This document shows, piece after piece, positions 33,483 through 41,966 of a DNA stretch of 64,000 bases; within the stretch, counting starts at the first letter, position 1, and the number at the start of each line of letters is the position of its first letter. The notes under the pieces were generated by a model. That model worked only from the letters and a program-made list of their open reading frames with translations. It made no database searches and was not told where the DNA came from. The stretch covers positions 91,908-155,907 of the forward strand of contig NZ_JARZHG010000027.1 of NCBI RefSeq assembly GCF_029946505.1, given 5' to 3'. The DNA comes from Polyangium sp. y55x31 (lineage in GTDB: Bacteria; Myxococcota_A; Polyangia; Polyangiales; Polyangiaceae). A program made the translations under genes and the position numbers.

Positions 33483-35761
33483 AGACGGCGCTGTACGTTC
33501 GAGCTTGGGCGAGCCGGATCGCCCGCGGGGCGATGGGCGCGTCGATCGCAGGCCTCGCCGCCGCCGCGCTCGACGCGGCCTATGCACGCGGCGGCGAAGA
33601 GGAGCACATCGACGCCGCCAAGTCGCTCGCGATCTTCGTGGCGGACGCAGGTCTCGTCGCGCCCGTCGCGCTCGTCGTGGGGCTCGTCGTGGCGACGTCG
33701 CTCGTGTTCCTCTTCCCGGAGGCGGCGCCGACGCCCGCGTCGGCTGTCGCATCGCTGCGAGCGCGCGCCAAAGGTCGTCCCGCGGACGTGGCCGCGTTCG
33801 TGCCGCTCGCGATCGTGGCCGCATTCCTGTGGATGACGCTCTCGGCGCAGCTCGCGCGGGCGCTGCTCGCGCTCGACGTCGCCGCGCCGCTCGCGGGGCT
33901 CGCCATCGCGACGGGCACGCTGCTCGTCGGCCTGCTCGCGACGCTGCTCTCGCTCGCGCTCACGCCGGCGCTCCGGCAAGCGCTGGCCACGGCGAGCGAG
34001 GGCCGGCCCGCGTTCGTCGATCCCGCGAAGACGGCCTTCGCCGCGCTCGTGGTCGTGGGCCTGCTCTTCGGCCTCGGCGTCGCGACGGGCGGGCCGAGCG
34101 GCGAGGGCGGGCTCTTCGGGATCTACGGCGTGCTCAAGCGCCCCGAGCTCGATCTGCGCGCGGTCGGGATGCTCTCGCTCGTCGCGTTCGCCACGGTCCT
34201 CTCGTCGGCGCTCGCGTCGCCGCGCAGATCGTTCGTCGCGGCGCTCGTTGCGCTCGCGCCGCTCCTGCTCACGCCGCGGGCGGCCGTCTCGCTCGGAGGT
34301 GAAGGCGCGCCGGTGGCGCAGGCGATCGAGCGGGACGCGCCCCTCGGAAAGCTCTCGCTCGCGGCGATGCGCAAGCTCGCCGATCGGGATCACGACGGCG
34401 CGAGCGCGCTCTTCGGCGGCGGCGATTGCCGCGAGGGCGACGCGTCGGTCGGCCCGCTCGGCGTGGAGATCCGCGACAACGGCATCGACGAGGATTGCTC
34501 GGGCACGGACCTCCGCGCCGAGGTCCTCGCCGCGCTCGCGCCCACGCCCGCGGCACAAGCGCCCGCGCCGAAGAGCGCCGACGTTCCGGCTGATCTCAAC
34601 GTCGTGCTCATCACGGTGGACACGCTGCGCGCGGATCTCGGCTACGCCGGGTATCCGCAGCCCGTCTCGCCGAACCTCGACAAACTCGCGGCCGAGAGCG
34701 CGGTGTTCCTCCGGGCCTACTCGCTCGCCTCGTACACGGGCAAGAGCGTTGGTCCGATGCTGATCGGCAAATACGGCAGCGAGACGCAGCGCAACTGGGG
34801 GCACTTCAACAAGTTCGAGGACACCGAGACCTTCCTCGCCGAGCGCCTCTCGCGCGCGGGCGTCCGCACGATGGGCGTCCATGCGCACCGCTACTTCGGC
34901 AAGTTCGGCGGCCTCGACAGCGGCTTCGACGTCGTCGATCTCTCGGCCGCGCCGCCCGAGAACGCGCCCTGGGACGTGGCGGACATGAAGTCGAGCGACG
35001 CGCTCACGGACGCGGCGCTCGCGCAGCTCGGAAAGCCCGAGAACACGCAGGGTCGCTTCTTCCTCTGGGTGCACTACCTCGACCCGCACGCCGACTACCT
35101 GCGCCACGACGACGTGCCGAGCTTCGGCGCGGGTCAGCGCGGGCTCTACGACGGCGAGGTCGCGTTCACGGACAAACACATCGGCCGGCTCATCGACGGC
35201 ATCCGCGCGGCGCCCTTCGGCAAACGCACGGCGATCGTCGTGACGAGCGACCACGGCGAGGCCTTCGGCGAGCACAAGATGTTCCGCCACGGCTTCGAGC
35301 TCTGGGAGCCGCTCGTGCGCGTGCCGCTCCTCGTGCACGTCCCGGGCGCCAAACCCGCGCGCATCGAGGCGCGCAGGAGCCTCATCGACCTCGCGCCCAC
35401 GGTCCTCGAACTCTTCCACGTCGAGCCGCCGAAACCCGCCGCCGAAGGCCCGGATTTCCTCTCGGGCACCTCGCTCCTCTCCGACGTGTTCTTGCCCGAG
35501 GGACAAACGCCGGCCGAGCGCGACGTCGTGATCGACATGCCGGCCGGCCCGTACAACGACGCGCGCCGCGCGCTCATCCACGGCGACCTCAAGCTCATCG
35601 TCTCGAACAACGCGGGCTACGAGCTCTACGACCTCGGCCAGGATCCCGAGGAACGAAAGGACCTCTGGCGTTCGCCCGACACGCGTCGGGGCATGGAGGA
35701 GCGATACGCGGCCCTGCGCGCGCGCCTCCGGGAGATCCGCGTGACCGGCCCGCGGAAGTAA
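33479..35761 (+). CDS. Membrane sulfatase/phosphotransferase-like enzyme with MopE-type metal-binding insert
   Basis: The protein has 760 residues. The first 280 contain about six membrane helices. Residues about 300-345 include DRDHDGAS, GGGDCREGD and NGIDEDCSGTD, the pattern of the MopE putative metal-binding motif. The alkaline-phosphatase-fold domain begins near 375 with ITVDTLRADLGY (metal Asp). The nucleophile region reads SLASYTGKSVG, where C/S-x-P-x-R would be expected, so Ser or Thr replaces formylglycine-forming Cys-x-Pro-x-Arg. TSDHGEAFGEH supplies the distal metal ligands. It may hydrolyse or transfer a sulphate or phospho-alcohol at the periplasmic face. It is translationally coupled to xerC, which looks like a chance arrangement. 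Confidence 0.8.
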   Translation: MKTALYVRAWASRIARGAMGASIAGLAAAALDAAYARGGEEEHIDAAKSLAIFVADAGLVAPVALVVGLVVATSLVFLFPEAAPTPASAVASLRARAKGRPADVAAFVPLAIVAAFLWMTLSAQLARALLALDVAAPLAGLAIATGTLLVGLLATLLSLALTPALRQALATASEGRPAFVDPAKTAFAALVVVGLLFGLGVATGGPSGEGGLFGIYGVLKRPELDLRAVGMLSLVAFATVLSSALASPRRSFVAALVALAPLLLTPRAAVSLGGEGAPVAQAIERDAPLGKLSLAAMRKLADRDHDGASALFGGGDCREGDASVGPLGVEIRDNGIDEDCSGTDLRAEVLAALAPTPAAQAPAPKSADVPADLNVVLITVDTLRADLGYAGYPQPVSPNLDKLAAESAVFLRAYSLASYTGKSVGPMLIGKYGSETQRNWGHFNKFEDTETFLAERLSRAGVRTMGVHAHRYFGKFGGLDSGFDVVDLSAAPPENAPWDVADMKSSDALTDAALAQLGKPENTQGRFFLWVHYLDPHADYLRHDDVPSFGAGQRGLYDGEVAFTDKHIGRLIDGIRAAPFGKRTAIVVTSDHGEAFGEHKMFRHGFELWEPLVRVPLLVHVPGAKPARIEARRSLIDLAPTVLELFHVEPPKPAAEGPDFLSGTSLLSDVFLPEGQTPAERDVVIDMPAGPYNDARRALIHGDLKLIVSNNAGYELYDLGQDPEERKDLWRSPDTRRGMEERYAALRARLREIRVTGPRK

Positions 35762-35803
35762 AACCCTCCTGCCCCTTCCAGATCCGGCCGGCGATCGCCT
35801 AGG

Positions 35804-36505
35804 ATGAACCCCGTGCTTCCCCCCACAGCGGTCGTGTTCGATCTCGACGGGACGCTGCTCGACAGCCGCGGCGACATCGTGGCTGCGCTCAACCACGCGC
35901 TCCTCACGACGGGACGCAACCCGCAGCCGGCGCAGGTGATCGTGCGCCTCGTCGGCGACGGCGCGCGCGCCCTCTGTTCGAGGGCGGCGAAGATCCCGGA
36001 GGACGCGCCGGAGGTCGACGAGCTCGTCCGCCTCTTCATCGACTACTACAAGCAGCACCCGCTCGATTTCACGCGCTGGGCGAAGGGCGCGCTCGAGGCG
36101 ATCGAGGCGCTCTCGTCGATGGAGAACATGGCGCTTGGCATCTGCACGAACAAGCCACGCTCGACGACCGACGTGGTGCTGCGGGCGCTCGGGATCGAGG
36201 ATCGGTTCGGCGCGATCGTGGCCGGAGGCGACACGAAAGAGCGCAAGCCCGACGCGGCGCCGCTCCTGTTCGCGGCCAAGCAGCTCGGCTCGATGCCGGC
36301 GGCGGTGGTGATGGTCGGCGACGGCCCACAGGACATTCTTTGTGCACGAAACGCCGGGACCTGGGCCGTGGGCGTCGAGTCCGGCTTCTCCACGGTCGAG
36401 GCGCTCGTGCATGCGGGGCCGGACGTGACCGTGCGGGATCTGTCGATGCTGCCCGGCATCGTGCAGCGCTGGCGCGAGCCGACGACGAAGATCAAGCTGC
36501 GTTAG
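35804..36505 (+). CDS. gph: HAD hydrolase, phosphoglycolate phosphatase-like
   Basis: The protein has 233 residues from ATG 35804; GTG 35813 in the same frame is a possible leaderless start, with TAGGAT seven bases before it. Motif I is VFDLDGTLLDS (two Asp), motif II ICTNKPR, the motif III Lys is in KERKPDAAP, and motif IV is MVGDGPQDILCARNAG. The helical cap and length (E. coli Gph 252) fit phosphoglycolate phosphatase, which clears 2-phosphoglycolate formed during DNA repair; other small phosphates are possible. A pseudouridine synthase gene follows five bases later and is probably co-translated. Confidence 0.8.
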   Translation: MNPVLPPTAVVFDLDGTLLDSRGDIVAALNHALLTTGRNPQPAQVIVRLVGDGARALCSRAAKIPEDAPEVDELVRLFIDYYKQHPLDFTRWAKGALEAIEALSSMENMALGICTNKPRSTTDVVLRALGIEDRFGAIVAGGDTKERKPDAAPLLFAAKQLGSMPAAVVMVGDGPQDILCARNAGTWAVGVESGFSTVEALVHAGPDVTVRDLSMLPGIVQRWREPTTKIKLR

Positions 36506-36510
36506 GCGCG

Positions 36511-37161
36511 TTGCTCTCGATCCTCCACCACGACGAACGGTTCGTCGTCGTCGACAAACCTTCCGGCCTCGCCGTCCACCCCGGCTGGTCCGACGACGAG
36601 CGGACCGCGATGCACGAGGTCCGCGATACCCTCGGCCAGAAGGTGTTTCCCGTCCACCGCCTCGACCGCGCCACGAGCGGCGTGCTCGTCTTCGCGAGGG
36701 ACGCCGAGAGCGCCCGCGTCTTTTGCGAGATGTTCGAGGAGGGCCGGGTCGAAAAGCATTACCTCGCGCTCGTCCGCGGCGTCACGCTCGACGCCGGCAC
36801 GATCGACCACCCGATCCCCCGCCGCGAGGGCGGCCCGCGTGTGCCCGCCTCGACGTCGTTCCGTCGGGTTTGGCGCGGCGAACACCTGTCGCTCGTCGAC
36901 GCGCAGCCACATTCGGGGCGGCTGCATCAGGTGCGGCGGCACATGAAGCACATCAGCCACCCGCTGATCGGGGACGCGAATTATGGGAAGGGCGCGCTGA
37001 ACCGCGATTATCGGGATCGCTTCGGCCTCGCGCGGCTCGCGCTGCATGCGCGCTCGCTCGGCTTCGTGCATCCGTGGGAGGGGAAGCCGATCACGTTCGA
37101 GGCGGCGCTGCCGGAGGACCTCCGGGCGCCGTTCGAGCGCATCGGCGTGGTCATTCGATGA
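36511..37161 (+). CDS. truC: tRNA pseudouridine(65) synthase, TruC/RluA family
   Basis: The protein has 216 residues, starting at TTG five bases after the gph stop; no ATG or GTG fits nearby. The start LLSILHHDERFVVVDKPSGL matches the TruC N-terminus, and the catalytic Asp is in VHRLDRATSG. Further matches to TruC are the LGQKVFPVHRLD stretch, GRLHQVRRHMKHISHPLIGD and RLALHARSL. It isomerises a uridine in tRNA to pseudouridine. It is slightly shorter than the E. coli enzyme (260). Its last 11 bases overlap the tail of the opposite-strand VWA lipoprotein gene. Confidence 0.85.
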   Translation: MLSILHHDERFVVVDKPSGLAVHPGWSDDERTAMHEVRDTLGQKVFPVHRLDRATSGVLVFARDAESARVFCEMFEEGRVEKHYLALVRGVTLDAGTIDHPIPRREGGPRVPASTSFRRVWRGEHLSLVDAQPHSGRLHQVRRHMKHISHPLIGDANYGKGALNRDYRDRFGLARLALHARSLGFVHPWEGKPITFEAALPEDLRAPFERIGVVIR

Positions 37162-38446
37162 TCGACTGGCAGCCGAAGAAGACCTCGATCTTCCCGGTCT
37201 TGTCCTCGCCGACCAGCGCCTGGGCCTGATCGCACGAGCTCTGGCAGAGGATCACCTTCTGCGGCGCCGCGGGGGCGTCGTAATACCAGCCGCCGCCATT
37301 GCAGTCGGCCGCGCCGTTCACGCGCGGCAGGTACGTCGGCGCGCTGCCGTCCGAGAGGGCCACGTTCACGAGCTCCGGGTCGAGCTCCTCGCCCGTGGGC
37401 GGCTTCGGGATGGCGAGCTCGCACGAGAGCTTCGCCGTCTTGTCCACCGCCTGCGCGACCGCGTCGAAGAACGGCTGCCAGGCGGCGCTCCCGTCGCAGA
37501 CCTGCGCCCGGACGCCGCCCGTCTTTTTCACGAGCGTCGTGTACGTCAGGCCCGAGGTCGGCGGCTCGGTGCCGTCCGGGTACTTGCAAATGACGTTCGG
37601 ATCGGCGTCCGAGCCCCAGCCGTAGAGGCCGCTGAACACGTAATCCTTGAAGAGCCCGTTCCAGCTCGGGTCCAGGATCCCCGGCGGCAACATGAGCGAA
37701 TTGAACGGGTTTTTCCCGCCGGCGAACGTCTCGAACGTGCTGGCCGACAAGCGCGCGTTGTCGTCCGTGACCACGACGATGGTCTTCGTCGCCTGGGGCC
37801 GGAGCTCCTGCTTCCAGGGCTCGCCGCCCTTCTCGTCGCTGGGCGTGTAGCCGCTCGTTTGTCCGAGCGTGCCGAGGAACTGCTCGAGCGGCTGCGTGCT
37901 CCGGATGTCCACGCTCGACTGGAAGAACCGCGCCCCATTGCCGCAGTTGTCGTCGCCCGCGAGCGGCGCCGGAATGCAGATCGGGTACCGCGTGCTGCCA
38001 CCGACCTGCACCGTGTTCGACTTGCTCCGGAGCGAGAGCATGATGACCTTGTAGTCCAGGTTCTTCGCGGCGATGAGCGCGGCGAACGCATTCAGGCCCT
38101 TTTTGATCTCGGCGATCGCGGGCTGCATGCTCGACGAGTTGTCGACGACCCAGATGATGTCGACGGGCAGTTTTTCGACCGTCGCCTCGGACGCCGTCGA
38201 GGCGCACGCGGCGTCGTCCGAGAGGGGCGGCGCGTCCGTGCCCGTCCCCCCGTCGTCCTGGAACAGCCCGCCCTCGCCGGCCGATCCGCCCTGGCCCGCC
38301 GATCCGCCCGCGCCGCCGGTCCCGCCGGTCCCGCCTTGTCCCGAAGGAGGGTCCCACGGGGTGCCGCCTCCGTTCGAGGTGGCACACGCAATGGCCAGGG
38401 TGGCGAGGGTCGAGGCGAAGAGCGAAAGCAAGGCGTAAGGGCGCAT
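37151..38446 (-). CDS. VWA-domain lipoprotein with Gly-rich stalk
   Basis: The protein has 431 residues from ATG 38446. The signal ends in LAIAC (Cys21), followed by a GTGGTGGAGGS-type stalk to about residue 70. The VWA-like domain begins near residue 95 with VDIIWVVDNSSSM, a MIDAS DxSxS motif. Further on are TKTIVVVTDDNARLS (the second metal region) and GGKNPFNSLMLPPG. Cys residues in pairs (YPICIP, DDNCG, KLSCEL, CQSSCDQ, FFGCQS) suggest disulphides. Proteins of this plan are abundant on myxobacterial surfaces; the ligand is unknown. GGTAAGGT lies 11 bases before the ATG and may be a -10 box. Confidence 0.83.
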   Translation of the reverse strand: MRPYALLSLFASTLATLAIACATSNGGGTPWDPPSGQGGTGGTGGAGGSAGQGGSAGEGGLFQDDGGTGTDAPPLSDDAACASTASEATVEKLPVDIIWVVDNSSSMQPAIAEIKKGLNAFAALIAAKNLDYKVIMLSLRSKSNTVQVGGSTRYPICIPAPLAGDDNCGNGARFFQSSVDIRSTQPLEQFLGTLGQTSGYTPSDEKGGEPWKQELRPQATKTIVVVTDDNARLSASTFETFAGGKNPFNSLMLPPGILDPSWNGLFKDYVFSGLYGWGSDADPNVICKYPDGTEPPTSGLTYTTLVKKTGGVRAQVCDGSAAWQPFFDAVAQAVDKTAKLSCELAIPKPPTGEELDPELVNVALSDGSAPTYLPRVNGAADCNGGGWYYDAPAAPQKVILCQSSCDQAQALVGEDKTGKIEVFFGCQSIIE

Positions 38447-38557
38447 GGTCAGTGCGGACCTTACCACCGATTTCCTACGCGAGCAGGGTTCGTCGATGGC
38501 AAATCCGTGTCACGCGCTGCGTACGGAGAGACGCACGGACGTGGGGTGGGTAGAGCG

Positions 38558-39241
38558 TCACCCAGCCGTCGTTCCCCGGCGCTCGACCGGGCCGAATCCC
38601 GCCTGGAGCTCGCGACCATAAGGCGTCGCGTTCAAAATGGCGCGCAGGCGCAGGCGCGCGCGGTGGAGGCGCGAACGGACGGCGCTCTCGCTCACCATGA
38701 GCTTCTGGGCGATTTCCTGGAGCCCGAGGTCCTCGTGGTAATGCGCCATCACCACGTCCCGGTAGTCGTTCGGCAGCTCGCCCAGGGCGAGCCGGACGAA
38801 CCGCTCGCGTTCGGCCACGCTCGCCGCGTCGTCTTCGAGCGCCGGGGCGCGCATCGTGGGCAGAACGCTGAGGTCCTCGAGGTCGAGGCCACCGACGAAC
38901 CGCGCCCGCTGACGCCTCTGGGAGCGCATCAGCATCAGAGCTTCGTTGGCCGTGACCCGGAAGAGCCACGTCGTGAAGCTCGAATCGCCGCGGAAGGAGC
39001 GAATTCGTCGGATGACCTGGAGGAGCGTCGATTGAACGAGATCGAGCCTGTCTTCGTCCGAGACGGGATACCGGGCGAGCTGTCGTTCCACGTGCGGTCG
39101 GATGGCACGCGTGAGCGCGTCGAGCGCCACGGTGTCTCCATTTTTGACGCGCTCGATGAGCTCGCTGAGCCGGGCCTCGGCCCCGGCAGGCGCGGGCAGA
39201 GCCGCGGAGGTACGCGTCGTCGTGACGGCCTGGACGGCCAT
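38558..39241 (-). CDS. RNA polymerase sigma factor, sigma-70/ECF-type
   Basis: The protein has 227 residues. ATG 39241 is chosen because GGAGG lies five bases before it; ATG 39253 and upstream codons lack such a signal. Region 2 spans about residues 20-110 with DRLDLVQSTLLQVIRRI and SFRGDSSFTTWLFRVTANEA. Region 4 (about 140-205) has LPNDYRDVVMAHY, LQEIAQKLMVSESAVRSRLH and RARLRLR. There is no region 1 or 3, so it is of the ECF class. No anti-sigma factor gene is adjacent. Regulation is probably through its own promoter region, where TGGCAGGTCG is repeated. Confidence 0.88.
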   Translation of the reverse strand: MAVQAVTTTRTSAALPAPAGAEARLSELIERVKNGDTVALDALTRAIRPHVERQLARYPVSDEDRLDLVQSTLLQVIRRIRSFRGDSSFTTWLFRVTANEALMLMRSQRRQRARFVGGLDLEDLSVLPTMRAPALEDDAASVAERERFVRLALGELPNDYRDVVMAHYHEDLGLQEIAQKLMVSESAVRSRLHRARLRLRAILNATPYGRELQAGFGPVERRGTTAG

Positions 39242-39287
39242 GAGAGCCTCCATCACCAGCGCATTCCCGGCACTTCGTGGGCGCGCC

Positions 39288-39335
39288 TGGCAGGTCGTCG
39301 GAGTTAGCAAGTCATCTGCCAGGCATGGCAGGTCG
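39288..39335. promoter_or_regulatory. Repeated TGGCAGGTCG element between the sigma factor gene and hisZ
   Basis: TGGCAGGTCG occurs at 39288-39297 and 39326-39335, and between them CTGCCAGG (39316-39323) is the inverse of CCTGGCAG at 39286-39293. The set lies 47-95 bases upstream of the sigma factor start, where an activator or repressor would bind. The bound protein is unknown. Confidence 0.35.
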
Positions 39336-39473
39336 GGATCCGCGCGAATGGCTGGCGCCGCTGGCACGTCGGGGCGTGAGGGATGTGCCTCCGCGCCTCG
39401 CGGATCGCGTGGGCCATCGCAGCGAGGGCACAAACGATGCGCACGGATTGCCCAGCCGCGGTATAAGCCCGGC

Positions 39474-40811
39474 GTGGACCGTTCTGGCTCTCCGCCCAAG
39501 GCGCTATCGCATCCGCTGCCCGCCGGGATGCGCGATCTCTTACCGGAGGAGACGAGAAGAAGGCGCGCGCTTGCCCGTACGATCCTCGACCATTTCGCCC
39601 TGCACGGCTACGACCTGGTGACGCCTCCGGCGTTCGAGCTGGCCGAGGTGCTCGAAAAGGGCCTCGGCGCGCTCGACCCCGGCGACGTCCTGCGTTTCGT
39701 GGAGCCGGAGTCGGGGGAGGTGTGCGCGCTCCGTCCCGACATGACGCCGCAGATCGCGCGGATGGTGGCCACGCGCCTCGCCGCCGAGCCCGTGCCGATC
39801 CGGCTCTGCTACGAAGGGACCATCGTCCGTCGCCGTCAAGGTCGCGCCAAAAAGCACCGACAAATCCCGCAGGCCGGCGTGGAGCTCTACGGCGCGCCGT
39901 CGCCTGCGGGGGACCTCGAAGCGCTGCGGCTCCTCGCCTCGGTGACGCGCGCGGTGGGCCTCGAATCGTTCGTGATCGACCTCGGCCACGCGCTCATCGC
40001 GCGCGCGCTCGTCGACGTGGTGCCGTCGCCGCTCGACGTGGAGGTGACGGACGCGCTGGCGCAGAAGGACGCATCGCGCCTGCGGGCGCTGCTTTCGGGC
40101 CGGGAGGCTTCCGGGGTGCCGGCGCGCGTGGCGGAGGCGCTCGTGGCGCTGCCGGAGCTCTCGGGCGGGGCGGAGGATCGGCCCGGCGAGGAGATTCTCG
40201 CCCGCGCCGAAAAGCTGTTCGCCGGGACGGGGGCGGAGGGGCCGCTCGGCGAGCTTCGGGCGCTCTGGGAGACGGCGCGCGGGACGGGGGAGAGCGGGCT
40301 CGGGGACGTCTTGCGGCTCGATCTCGGCGAGGTGCGGGGTTTTGCCTATTATACGGGGCCGATCTTCCACGTGCTCGCGCCGGGGCCGGGCGAGCCCGTG
40401 GGCGCGGGCGGTCGATACGACGATTTGCTCGGGCGTTTTGGTTTGCCCCTGCAGGCGGTGGGGTTTGGCCTGCACCTCGACGCGATTGCGCGGGCGCGGG
40501 AGGCCTCGGGCGTGCGGGAGGAGCGGCCGATCCGGGTGCTCGTGTCCCCGGATCCACGCGGCGAGGCGCTTTCGTCGTCGCTGCGGGCGCGGGGCATCGC
40601 GGCGGCGCTCCTCGCGCCGGGGGCGGATGCCTTGCGATATGCGGCGGCCCATCGGTTCTCGCACGTCGTGGCCGAGGGGAACAACGGATCCGTACGAATC
40701 ATCCGGACGGACAAACCCGAGGTCGCCACGGAGATCGCGGCGGGCGCGGGGGTCGACGCGATCGTGCAGGCTTTAGGCGAACAGCCGCCACTCGTCGACG
40801 AGCAGCCCTAA
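39474..40811 (+). CDS. hisZ: ATP phosphoribosyltransferase regulatory subunit
   Basis: The protein has 445 residues from GTG 39474. It is a class II histidyl-tRNA synthetase paralogue: LPAGMRDLLPEE at the start, ALRPDMTPQIARMVATRL (the HisZ form of motif 2 context), LCYEGTIVRRRQG, and GAGGRYDDLLGRFG. The segment LGEVRGFAYYTGPIF is close to the histidine-binding loop of true HisRS but altered. A C-terminal 90-residue domain resembles the anticodon-binding fold. HisZ activates short-form HisG in the first step of histidine synthesis. No other his gene is nearby. TATAAG lies six bases before the GTG and there is no Shine-Dalgarno. Confidence 0.83.
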   Translation: MDRSGSPPKALSHPLPAGMRDLLPEETRRRRALARTILDHFALHGYDLVTPPAFELAEVLEKGLGALDPGDVLRFVEPESGEVCALRPDMTPQIARMVATRLAAEPVPIRLCYEGTIVRRRQGRAKKHRQIPQAGVELYGAPSPAGDLEALRLLASVTRAVGLESFVIDLGHALIARALVDVVPSPLDVEVTDALAQKDASRLRALLSGREASGVPARVAEALVALPELSGGAEDRPGEEILARAEKLFAGTGAEGPLGELRALWETARGTGESGLGDVLRLDLGEVRGFAYYTGPIFHVLAPGPGEPVGAGGRYDDLLGRFGLPLQAVGFGLHLDAIARAREASGVREERPIRVLVSPDPRGEALSSSLRARGIAAALLAPGADALRYAAAHRFSHVVAEGNNGSVRIIRTDKPEVATEIAAGAGVDAIVQALGEQPPLVDEQP

Positions 40812-41723
40812 CGCCTCGTCGAGGCTACCTGCGAGGTCCGGCGCCAGCCATTCCGACGACGACGCGCCCTTCGCGACCGACTCGAACGACGGCACCGGCA
40901 CCTCGCCCGCGAGCTTCTCCAGCCGTTTTCCCGTCCGCGCGAGGCGCGAAACCCAGTCCGTGCTGCGGTACGCGTATTCGGCCTCGTGCAGGAGCGCGCT
41001 GCCCACGCGCGCGAGGCGCTCGCGCACCACCACGGCGGGCTCCGCGCCCGAGCGGATCGCCTTGCGGCTTGCTTCGAGTTCCAACAGAACGAGCCCCGCC
41101 GGCGAGCCCGGCGTGAACGAGGGGCTGATCGGCTGGAACGAGAGCTCCGAGAGCGCGAGGAAGTACCACGAGTGCGGCGCGGCCACGCGGTAGAGCCATT
41201 CCGCGCCCGAGGCCTCGGCCGCGGCGATCGCCACGTGCCAGGCCCCTTCTTCGTCGACGTCGTCTCGCTCGGTGGGCATCCGGTCGATCGGGCGCACGGA
41301 GGCCGCGCGCAGGAGCGGATCGGCCCAGGCCATGGTCAACGAGGACGTCGTGGGCGCGTAGCTGCAGAGGGCGCGGGCGCGGGCCTCGGCCGAGACGCGT
41401 CCGCGTGGATCGAGCCAGACGAAACGTCCGTCCTTCAGGTCCACGCGATACTCGTGGTCCTCGGCGCCGTGCGCGGCGAGCTCGCCGAGCAGCGCGGCCC
41501 CGCGCTCGGACCACTTCGCGACGAGCGGCTCGTCTGCGGCGGGCGGAGGCTCGGTGCGTGCGGACCGGATCTCGGGCATCGGGTGCACGTTCGGTGCGAG
41601 GGCGGGCTCGTCCCCGGGCCTTTTCGCGGCGGCCTTCGGGGTCGTCTTCGTAGCGACCTTCGTGGCCTTTGCGGCGGCCTTTTTCGTGGGCTTCGGCTTC
41701 GATCCTGCGCGCGCCTTGCTCAT
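40773..41723 (-). CDS. DUF6882-like protein with histone-H1-like N-terminal tail
   Basis: The protein has 316 residues. The first 40 are Lys/Ala/Thr-rich (KKAAAKATKVATKTTPKAA in outline), like the tails of bacterial H1-like proteins. Residues about 70-250 look like a globular alpha/beta domain with LCSYAPTTSSLTMAWADPLLR, GAEWLYRVAAPHSWYFLAL and SPAGLVLLELEASRKAI. The central SLTMAWADPLL segment recalls the DUF6882 group, a tentative match. No catalytic motif is visible. The last 39 bases overlap the 3' end of hisZ on the other strand, an unusually long tail-to-tail overlap. Confidence 0.65.
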   Translation of the reverse strand: MSKARAGSKPKPTKKAAAKATKVATKTTPKAAAKRPGDEPALAPNVHPMPEIRSARTEPPPAADEPLVAKWSERGAALLGELAAHGAEDHEYRVDLKDGRFVWLDPRGRVSAEARARALCSYAPTTSSLTMAWADPLLRAASVRPIDRMPTERDDVDEEGAWHVAIAAAEASGAEWLYRVAAPHSWYFLALSELSFQPISPSFTPGSPAGLVLLELEASRKAIRSGAEPAVVVRERLARVGSALLHEAEYAYRSTDWVSRLARTGKRLEKLAGEVPVPSFESVAKGASSSEWLAPDLAGSLDEALGLLVDEWRLFA

Positions 41724-41966
41724 CGTGCCTCGAAGGCAGCGCGGAGCTTGCCGCGCTCTGCCACCATTTTCAACGGATCCCCACGTTTGTCACGCCCTCG
41801 TTTTTGCTTTTCCGACGAACGCCCCGGTCGACGTGGCCCAGCCCGCCCTCCACACACGAGACCGTCACGCCCCCGGCGGAGGCACAGCAAAATCCTGCTC
41901 CGCGGGTCTTCGGATCCTTGTTGCGTTGCGCACGTATCTTGGCGATCCTGCGAATACGATCGGCTC

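Noticed and set aside
39474..40811. Histidyl-tRNA synthetase instead of HisZ
   Set aside because: The ALRPDMTPQIAR segment and the altered histidine-binding loop fit HisZ better than HisRS.
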